Part shown: in pieces, positions 58,233 through 64,000 of the stretch | How positions within the stretch are numbered: the first letter of the stretch is position 1 | Layout of the letters: each line of letters begins with the position of its first letter | DNA from: Pseudoduganella lutea | GTDB lineage: Bacteria; Pseudomonadota; Gammaproteobacteria; Burkholderiales; Burkholderiaceae_D | DNA length: 64,000 nucleotides | Reading direction: 5' to 3' | NCBI RefSeq assembly: GCF_004209755.1 | Contig: NZ_CP035913.1 | Coordinates: forward strand, 930,001 to 994,000 | Notes under the pieces: generated by a model | What the model was told of the DNA's origin: nothing | Databases searched by the model: none | What the model saw: the letters and a program-made list of their open reading frames with translations, nothing else | Made by a program: the position numbers and the translations under genes

Positions 58233-58949
58233 ATGGCGACGTTGCGTTTGCATTTGCTTTGCCTGCTTTTCGCCGCGAGTGGTGTCGCCAGCAACGTCAC
58301 CGCCGCGGACAAGGCACTCACCATCGGCGGGCGGACCCTGTCATTGGCGGTGCAGGGCGACTGCAGCCAGGCGCATCGCCCTGGTCGCGAGCTGGCGCGG
58401 TACCTGGCCCAGTACGATCCTTCCGGGGAGCCGAAAGCCGATCCAATGGACGAAACGCCGCTGACACAGGAAGAAATACGGATCGCCAGGCAAGCGCTCG
58501 TCGAGAGTGGCTTTCACTATCCGGACGGCCAGGAGAGCGTGCTGACGTGGATGGATTTCAACGGTGACGGCGTGTGCGATTTCACCGCCTCGGCGGGCAT
58601 CGGCGGCATGCGCCCGATCGACAGGATGTTCCTGTTCCAGGGCGTGCACGGAGGCGGGTTCCGGCTGGCCGAGGCGCACCTGCACTACATGGACGGCGCC
58701 ATCGTGCCGGTGCCCTATATCGCGCTCACCGTGGCGGGTGAACGACTGCCCTTGCTGGCCAGGCGCTATTCGCTGATGCAATGGCAGGGCAAGCGCAAGG
58801 CGTTGGCGGCTTGCGAAAACATCGAACGCGGCGCTGCAATCAACGGGGCCGGCGCTTCGCCGGTACTCGTGGCGCTCTGCCCCCATGCACGCGAGATCTA
58901 CGAGTGGGCCGCCCGCCAATTACCGCATCAAAACGAGATTTCGTATTAG
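58233..58949 (+). CDS. Exported hypothetical protein with EF-hand-like loop
   Basis: 238 residues. Residues 1-25 are a signal peptide ending TAADK. Near 105-120, WMDFNGDGVCDFT is a D-x-N-x-D calcium-loop-like sequence of the kind seen in FG-GAP and dockerin repeats. Four Cys residues are present in the mature part. I do not recognise the family. It is convergent with the FabF-type gene and stands alone. Confidence 0.7.
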   Translation: MATLRLHLLCLLFAASGVASNVTAADKALTIGGRTLSLAVQGDCSQAHRPGRELARYLAQYDPSGEPKADPMDETPLTQEEIRIARQALVESGFHYPDGQESVLTWMDFNGDGVCDFTASAGIGGMRPIDRMFLFQGVHGGGFRLAEAHLHYMDGAIVPVPYIALTVAGERLPLLARRYSLMQWQGKRKALAACENIERGAAINGAGASPVLVALCPHAREIYEWAARQLPHQNEISY

Positions 58950-58969
58950 GGAAACGCATTCGGCGCGGA

Positions 58970-60238
58970 TCAGGGCCGGCCGAACACCAGGCTGGCATTG
59001 ACGCCGCCGAAGCCGAAGCCATTGGAGATGGCGTATTGCGTCGACAGCGCGCGGGCCGTGCCGCCGACGATGTCGAGGCCCTGCGCCGCCGGGTCGGGGC
59101 GCGCGAGGTTCAGCGTGGGCGGCGCCAGCTGGTCGCGCAGGGCAAGCACCGTGAAGATGGCTTCCACGCCGCCCGCCGCCCCGAGCAGGTGCCCGGTCGC
59201 CGACTTGGTGGCCGAAATGGCGGGGCCGCGATCCGTGCCGAAGATCGCACGAATGGCGGCCAGCTCGCTGGCGTCGCCGACCGGCGTGGACGTCGCATGC
59301 GCATTCAGGTGGCCGATCTGTCCGGGTGCCACGTTGGCCTGGCGGATTGCCAGTTCCATCGCGCGCCGGCCGCCCGCGCCGTCCTCCGGCGGCGACGTCA
59401 TGTGATACGCGTCGGCGCTCGTGCCGTACCCCAGCAGTTCCGCGATCGGCGTGGCGCCGCGGCGCAAGGCGTGATCCAGTTCCTCGATGACCAGCATGCC
59501 GGCGCCCTCCCCCATGACAAACCCGTCCCGATCGACATCGAACGGTCGCGATGCGCGGGCCGGATCGTCGTTGAAGCCGGTCGACATCGCCCTGGCGGCG
59601 GCGAACGCGCCGAGGCTGACGCGATCGATGCAGGCCTCGGCGCCGCCGCACACGGCGACATCGGCTTCGCCGGCACGGATCAGGCGCGCGGCGTCGCCAA
59701 TGGCCTGGGCGCTGGCCGCGCAGGCCGTGACGGGCGCGCCGAGCGGGCCACGAAAACCGTGGCGGATCGAGATATGGCCGGCGGCCATATTGGCCAGGAA
59801 ATTGGGGACGGTGAATGGCGAAAGCCGCCGTGGCCCGCGGCCATCGGTGGTTCTCACGGCCTCCACGATGGCGCCGAAGCCGCCCACGCCCGAGCCGACA
59901 ATGGTCGCCGTCCTGTCGCGCGCCTCGTCGCTGCCGGGCTGCCAGCCGGCCTGGGCCAGGGCCTGCTGCGCCGCGGCCACGGCGAACAGGCTGAACCGGT
60001 CCATTTTCTTGTGGTCCTTCGGCTCCACGGCGAGGGCGGCATCGAAGCCCCAGGGGCGCTCGGGCGCCAGGCCCGGCACCACGCCCGCCACCCTGGCGGC
60101 AATGCCTTCCGTGACGTCATCGGGCAGCACGACCAGGCCCGAACTGCCTTCCAGCAGCCGGCGCCAGACGGCTTCCACGCCACAGCCCAGCGGCGACACG
60201 ATCCCCATGCCGGTCACGACGATTCTTCTGGTACCCAT
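58970..60238 (-). CDS. Stand-alone 3-oxoacyl-ACP synthase II (FabF-type)
   Basis: 422 residues; AGGAG before the ATG. A ketosynthase with catalytic Cys173 (VTACAASAQAIG), His in HLNAHATSTPVGDAS and His in TKSATGHLLGAAGG. The triad is intact. FabF condenses malonyl-ACP with acyl-ACP. It is not in a fab cluster: there is no acpP or fabG beside it, so it is probably a second copy. It is divergent from an AraC-family regulator gene, which may tie its expression to a lipid or ester signal. Confidence 0.92.
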   Translation of the reverse strand: MGTRRIVVTGMGIVSPLGCGVEAVWRRLLEGSSGLVVLPDDVTEGIAARVAGVVPGLAPERPWGFDAALAVEPKDHKKMDRFSLFAVAAAQQALAQAGWQPGSDEARDRTATIVGSGVGGFGAIVEAVRTTDGRGPRRLSPFTVPNFLANMAAGHISIRHGFRGPLGAPVTACAASAQAIGDAARLIRAGEADVAVCGGAEACIDRVSLGAFAAARAMSTGFNDDPARASRPFDVDRDGFVMGEGAGMLVIEELDHALRRGATPIAELLGYGTSADAYHMTSPPEDGAGGRRAMELAIRQANVAPGQIGHLNAHATSTPVGDASELAAIRAIFGTDRGPAISATKSATGHLLGAAGGVEAIFTVLALRDQLAPPTLNLARPDPAAQGLDIVGGTARALSTQYAISNGFGFGGVNASLVFGRP

Positions 60239-60415
60239 TCACGCTCCTGTTCGACCAATCAAGAAATGCGGTCACTGATTGACAAAATACGCCACCCCAC
60301 GGCGGCTTCAGCTATCCACGCCCATGAAGACAGGCTTCAGTATAGGAAGATGGCCAGCGAATGGTTGGCACATCGCGCCAACGAATATGCAAAATGCGCC
60401 ATAATGGCCGGCACC

Positions 60416-61447
60416 ATGAAACCATCCAGGCAAGGCGCGCTTACCCTTTCGGCCCACTTCCTGCACGGGATGCTGCAGCGCGTGCGTGCGGGGCACGGCG
60501 ACGAAGCGGTGGCCCGGGTACTCGCAAGCGCCGCCATTCCGCAGTCCCTGCTCCACCAGCCCGACGCACGGCTGACACGCGAGCAATATGCCGCGCTGTA
60601 CCGGGCGGTCGCGGCAACGCTCGACGATGAGATGCTGGGGCTGTGGTCGCGGCCGATCCGCACCGGCACGCTGAAATACCTGATGCTCAGCTTGCTGGAT
60701 GCGCCGACGGTGCTGGTCGCACTGAATCGTTTTGTCCGCTTCTGGAACCTGCTGCTCGACGATTACCGGCTGCACCTCTCCACCCGGAACAGCGTGGTGC
60801 GGCTGGCCCTCGTGGAAAGGGTGCCCGGCACGCCGGTCGCGCCGCTCGGGCATGAGTTGATGATGAAACTTGCCCACGGCATCGTCTCGTGGCTGCTCGG
60901 CAGGGAAGCCAGCCTGCAGCGGGTCGACTTCAGCTTCGCCAGGCCGCGGCACGTGGACGATTATGCTTTCCTGTATCCCGGCGAAGTGTGCTTCGATGCG
61001 GGCACCACGAGCATCCATCTTGCTTACCAGGATTGCGCGGCGCCCTTCAAGCGCGAGAAGCACGAGCTGTGGGCATTCCTGAAGCGCGCGCCGGAAGACT
61101 GGACCTTCACCACGCTGCATCGCGGCTCCATCGCCGCCAGGACGCGCGAGCAGCTCGAGCAGAACCTCGCACAGCCGATGACGATACAGGCACTCGCCCA
61201 GGCATTGCATCTTTCCGTGCGCACCCTCAACCGCCGCCTGGCGGAAGAAGGAACGCATTTCCAGGCGGTGAAGGACGGGCTGCGGCGGGACATCGCCGTC
61301 CACCGGCTGGCCAGTTCGAACACGGGCGTGGCCGCGCTGGCGTTCGAACTGGGCTTTTCGGACGCCACCGGGTTTTGCCGCGCGTTCAGGCAGTGGACCG
61401 GCAGCAGCCCGTCCGACTACCGCAAGGGCACCCGCCAGGGTGAATGA
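60416..61447 (+). CDS. AraC-family transcriptional regulator
   Basis: 343 residues from the ATG at 60416; an in-frame ATG four codons earlier is possible. The N-terminal half (about 15-215) is the arabinose-binding-like domain of the OruR/GliR type, opening THFLHGML-like and containing WNLLLDDY and YPGEVCFDAGTTSIHL. The C-terminal double helix-turn-helix (about 245-340) has LAQALHLSVRTLNRRLAEEG and ALAFELGFSDATGFCRAFRQW. It is divergent from the FabF-type gene and most likely controls it, possibly in response to a fatty acid. Confidence 0.92.
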   Translation: MKPSRQGALTLSAHFLHGMLQRVRAGHGDEAVARVLASAAIPQSLLHQPDARLTREQYAALYRAVAATLDDEMLGLWSRPIRTGTLKYLMLSLLDAPTVLVALNRFVRFWNLLLDDYRLHLSTRNSVVRLALVERVPGTPVAPLGHELMMKLAHGIVSWLLGREASLQRVDFSFARPRHVDDYAFLYPGEVCFDAGTTSIHLAYQDCAAPFKREKHELWAFLKRAPEDWTFTTLHRGSIAARTREQLEQNLAQPMTIQALAQALHLSVRTLNRRLAEEGTHFQAVKDGLRRDIAVHRLASSNTGVAALAFELGFSDATGFCRAFRQWTGSSPSDYRKGTRQGE

Positions 61448-61458
61448 CGGCGAAGGCG

Positions 61459-62481
61459 CTACCTCGATGGTTCGGCCGCTGCCGCATGGCGCTCGATGAA
61501 GCCTGCCACCGCACTGCCCACGCCGGGAGCAAGCGGCAGGTCCGGATCGGCATAGGCGGCATGATTGGCACGCAGGTCTTCCGATGCCACACGCTTGAGG
61601 ACATGGTTGACGTCGGGCAGCAGCACCAGTTCGGCGTGCGGGGACGCCTGCTTCAGCAGGCGCGCATCCGCTTCGCCGACCTGGATGTCCCGCGTGCCCT
61701 GGACGACAAGGACCGGCTGCCGGTAGCCCGCCAGCAGGCGGCGTGGATCGTACGAAAAGGCGCTGATCAGGAATCCCTGGATTTGCGGCCCGAACAGATT
61801 CAGCAGCGCTGGGTGCAGGGCGGCGGTTTCCACGTTTCTCCCCTGCTCCAGCGCGTCGATTGCCGGCATGGCCTGTGCAAGCAGCGGGGCGTTCGCCGGA
61901 TTCGCCTTCAGCTGTTCGCGCAGCACTTCACCAAGGGGGCGCCCGGCGGCCGACACGAGGACGAGGCCGCAGACGCCGGCTTGGCTCTTCGCCGCCGCCA
62001 TGGCGACCAGGCCCCCTTCACTGTGGCCGATGAGCCAGACGCAGGCGGCTCCCGTGCGCTGGCGCAGCGCCGCGATCCAGGCTCCCGTGTCGCTCGCGTA
62101 GTCGGCAATCGTCACCGCGTTGGCGTCCGGCGTTGCAGCGGCGCTCGCGAACATCCCGCGCTTGTCGATGCGCACGGTCGTTATGCCGCGCCCCGCCAGG
62201 TCCTGCGCAAGCAGCCGATAGGTCGATGCCCGGATGCCCAGCGGGTTGTTGCCATCGCGATCCGTCGGCCCGGAGCCGGGGATGATGAGCGCGACGGGAC
62301 CGATGGGTGTACCAGCAGGTGGACCGACAGGTTGACCAATCAGCGGGCCTGGCGACAGCATCTCGCCTTTCAAGGGGCCGCCGGGGCCCGGTGCCTCGAC
62401 AGGCGTCCGGATCGGCTGGGCGTGTGCCACGATTGCCGTCAGCAGCGGGGCAATCCATAACAGGCGGTCAAGTTTCCTCAT
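61459..62481 (-). CDS. Exported alpha/beta hydrolase (serine nucleophile)
   Basis: About 340 residues. Start at the ATG 62479-62481 (MRKLDRLLWIAPLLT); a GTG nine bases earlier (62488-62490) follows AAGGG and may be the true start. The signal peptide ends near IVAHAQ. The nucleophile elbow is GHSEGG; the earlier IIPGSGPTDRDGNNP is the oxyanion region; the His is in LPDVNHVLKRV. The region GPLIGQPVGPPAGTPIGPVAL is a Gly/Pro-rich imperfect repeat between the signal and the fold. Probably an esterase. Confidence 0.87.
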   Translation of the reverse strand: MRKLDRLLWIAPLLTAIVAHAQPIRTPVEAPGPGGPLKGEMLSPGPLIGQPVGPPAGTPIGPVALIIPGSGPTDRDGNNPLGIRASTYRLLAQDLAGRGITTVRIDKRGMFASAAATPDANAVTIADYASDTGAWIAALRQRTGAACVWLIGHSEGGLVAMAAAKSQAGVCGLVLVSAAGRPLGEVLREQLKANPANAPLLAQAMPAIDALEQGRNVETAALHPALLNLFGPQIQGFLISAFSYDPRRLLAGYRQPVLVVQGTRDIQVGEADARLLKQASPHAELVLLPDVNHVLKRVASEDLRANHAAYADPDLPLAPGVGSAVAGFIERHAAAAEPSR

Positions 62482-62648
62482 CGTCGTCACGTGCCCTTCA
62501 GGTTTTCGCGCAATGAAAAGTGCGCGGCAGGGCCACGCTGTTTGCCGGCATGGCGGCAAACAGCGTGGCGTCTCCATGGTGACGAATTTCCCTGGTGACG
62601 AATATCGTCGTCATCGACTGTTTCCCGGCAGCGGCCTGGGAAAAAACC

Positions 62649-62954
62649 TCATCCGCCTGGCCAGATGGCGACCATGGCCGTGACAAATGCGCACACCAGC
62701 ATGCCCGCCACCGCCCGGACGATCAGCCGCTCGCGGCGGGCGCAGCGTCCACATACCCGCCCCTGGACGCCGATCTCGCCACCACCAATCTTCACTTCCT
62801 CGACATGACGCCCGGTCAGCCCGGTGCCGCACAACGCACAGAGACTGTGGAAATTGCGGCGCTTGCGCCGCCGCGTCAACGCGGCGTCCATTGCCAGCAC
62901 GGCAATCACCAGCACGGCGCCGAGTGCCAGGAACATGGTTTTATCGGTCAGCAT
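62649..62954 (-). CDS. Small membrane protein with two cysteine pairs
   Basis: 101 residues. A hydrophobic segment (7-23) is followed by a basic stretch (RRRKRR), then CALCG and CGRC pairs (about 39-70) in a zinc-ribbon-like spacing, and a second helix (about 79-96). Architecture: helix, Cys-pair loop, helix. I do not recognise a family. It sits between the hydrolase and SUI1 genes on the same strand. Confidence 0.65.
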   Translation of the reverse strand: MLTDKTMFLALGAVLVIAVLAMDAALTRRRKRRNFHSLCALCGTGLTGRHVEEVKIGGGEIGVQGRVCGRCARRERLIVRAVAGMLVCAFVTAMVAIWPGG

Positions 62955-63008
62955 GCCGGCGTTACGGATGCCAGGCCGATTCCCACGCTGGCTTTCATGC
63001 GCACGGGC

Positions 63009-63365
63009 CTAGCCACCAGCGCGTTTCGGGTCGTGGCCCTGGGCCCGCAGGAATTCCATGGCCCGCTCGCAGTGATCGCCCTGCACCTCGATCACGCCAT
63101 CCTTCACGGTGCCGCCCGAACCGCAGGCCGTGCGCAATTGCTTCGCCAGCGACGCCAGCGCGATCGCATCGAGTGCCAGCCCTTTCACGAGCGTCACGGT
63201 TTTACCGCCCCGGCCTTTCGCCTGGCGCGACACGCGCACCACGCCATCGCCCAGGATCACGGCCTTGGCATTGCAGGCACATTCGGACTGGGGACGGCGA
63301 CATTCAGGGCACACGCGCCCGCCATCGGTGGAATAGACAAGACCACCATTTGCACGACTTTTCAT
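63009..63365 (-). CDS. yciH: YciH-type translation initiation factor SUI1 homologue
   Basis: 118 residues. The C-terminal SUI1/eIF1 domain shows RQAKGRGGKTVTLVKGL, LAKQLRTACGSGGTVKDG and IEVQGDH, which form the conserved basic surface. The N-terminus carries CPECRRPQSECACN, a small Cys-rich segment seen in some bacterial YciH proteins. The family affects start-site fidelity in vitro; its role in bacteria is not essential. Confidence 0.9.
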   Translation of the reverse strand: MKSRANGGLVYSTDGGRVCPECRRPQSECACNAKAVILGDGVVRVSRQAKGRGGKTVTLVKGLALDAIALASLAKQLRTACGSGGTVKDGVIEVQGDHCERAMEFLRAQGHDPKRAGG

Positions 63366-63574
63366 GTTTTAATAATAAGATTATTTCAGGGGTGACTGCA
63401 AGGATAAATCATTGTATGACGCCCCGCATGCAGTCCCGTATGCAGCTTGATCGCTGCAGCGCCGCCGGCTGCAGTCCAGCCCCGGATGCCGGCATTTCGT
63501 CGCAATTTCCTGGCAGCGCCAGCGCCGCGGTCCTAGAATCGCTTCACCATACAATCACGATAAAAGGTTCCGCC

Positions 63575-64000
63575 ATGCGTTCTGTCCCGACCCTGCTCTG
63601 CACCCTGCTTTGCTCGGCCTTCGTTGCCGCCTCGGCCCATGGCGCCGAGGATGCGCGCCAGCTCGGCGCCTTCCGCGCGATCGCCATCCACGGCCCGATC
63701 AACATCGAGGTCCACGCCGGCAAGGCGCAGTCGGTGAAGGTGATCGGCCGGCCCGAATTCATCGGCAAGGTGGTGACCAGCGTGAAGTCCGACGAACTGC
63801 GGATCGACTACGCGGAAAAGAACAACGTGTCGCTCAAGGACGGCGACCGGATCGTGATCACCGTGCCCTCGCTGGTCAAGTGCGTCGTCGAGGGTGCCGG
63901 CCAGGTGGTCATCGACAACGTGAAGGAAGAGCGGCTCGACCTGCAGTTCGAGGGTGCCGGGCGGCTGGAAGCGAAAGGCAGCACGAAGTGGCTGCGGCTG
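63575..64000 (+). CDS. Exported DUF2807-type protein, 3' end outside the window
   Basis: 142 codons are visible, with no stop before the right edge. AAAAGG lies about eight bases ahead of the ATG at 63575-63577. The signal peptide ends near ASAHGAE. The mature part, FRAIAIHGPINIEVHAGKA and VKVIGRPEFI with repeated short beta strands (GAGQVVIDN, GAGRLEAKG), matches the head GIN domain (DUF2807) of putative auto-transported adhesins. The function is unknown; the rest of the gene is needed for a firm call. Confidence 0.75.
   Translation, partial: MRSVPTLLCTLLCSAFVAASAHGAEDARQLGAFRAIAIHGPINIEVHAGKAQSVKVIGRPEFIGKVVTSVKSDELRIDYAEKNNVSLKDGDRIVITVPSLVKCVVEGAGQVVIDNVKEERLDLQFEGAGRLEAKGSTKWLRL

Noticed and set aside
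58781..61447. An 888-codon plus-strand open frame running antisense to the FabF-type gene
   Set aside because: Only the part from 60416 matches a family (AraC). The rest is the mirror of a high-GC gene and lacks a start signal or family similarity.

Overview
The window is chromosomal DNA from a GC-rich betaproteobacterium, most likely an Oxalobacteraceae member of the Massilia / Pseudoduganella / Duganella group. That placement is inference. It rests on gene orders typical of Burkholderiales (ppc divergent from hemC-hemD-hemX-hemY; ftsK-lolA-rarA; nadE-glnB), four large TonB-dependent receptors, and many short palindromic repeats. About fifty protein genes, two identical tRNA-Ser(CGA) genes and a dense set of non-coding elements are described.

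Layout. 1-11610 (minus): a truncated propeller-type sensor kinase, then an apparent operon read from 11610 down to 2421: TonB receptor, mandelate-racemase-like enolase-superfamily enzyme, periplasmic binding protein, two permeases and two ATPases of a peptide-type ABC importer. A divergent FadR/GntR regulator (11760-12521) has a candidate operator over the receptor promoter and a second matching site after its own stop codon. 12522-14960: a duplicated block (hairpin array, 48-nt tRNA-like fragment, terminator, tRNA-Ser) flanks a GH53 endo-galactanase gene. 14961-16256: serS. 16360-22861: accessory genes including a hybrid sensor kinase whose last receiver domain is cut by a one-base frameshift, a YciI/hydrolase pair and an A+T-richer membrane protein. 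22869-30433: housekeeping block rarA, lolA, ftsK, trxB, Smr protein, UPF0126 channel, glnB. 30482-32533: nadE.

32632-41187 holds two more TonB receptors, a COG3146 acyltransferase and a beta-lactamase-fold serine hydrolase. 41320-42192 is a REP-associated tyrosine transposase (RAYT) with three copies of its REP. 42203-47548 is a sulfate-ester module (aryl-sulfate sulfotransferase-like protein, TonB receptor, sulfatase). 47667-49448 is an old-yellow-enzyme oxidoreductase divergent from a MerR regulator across an 18-bp palindrome. 49509-57424 is ppa, hemY, hemX, hemD, hemC and ppc. The right end has a DUF4126 protein, a secreted protein, a stand-alone FabF-type synthase divergent from an AraC regulator, an alpha/beta hydrolase, a small cysteine-pair membrane protein, a YciH/SUI1 protein and the start of a DUF2807-type exported protein.

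How it works together: the outer-membrane receptors, the periplasmic importer and the hydrolases (GH53, sulfatase, serine hydrolase) fit a soil or plant-associated organism that scavenges polymers and sulfate esters. The most unusual material is non-coding: the duplicated tRNA-Ser / tRNA-like palindromic block around GH53, two different families of palindromic repeats (one with its RAYT), paired FadR-type operators, and 11-15 bp tandem repeats sitting exactly at gene starts.
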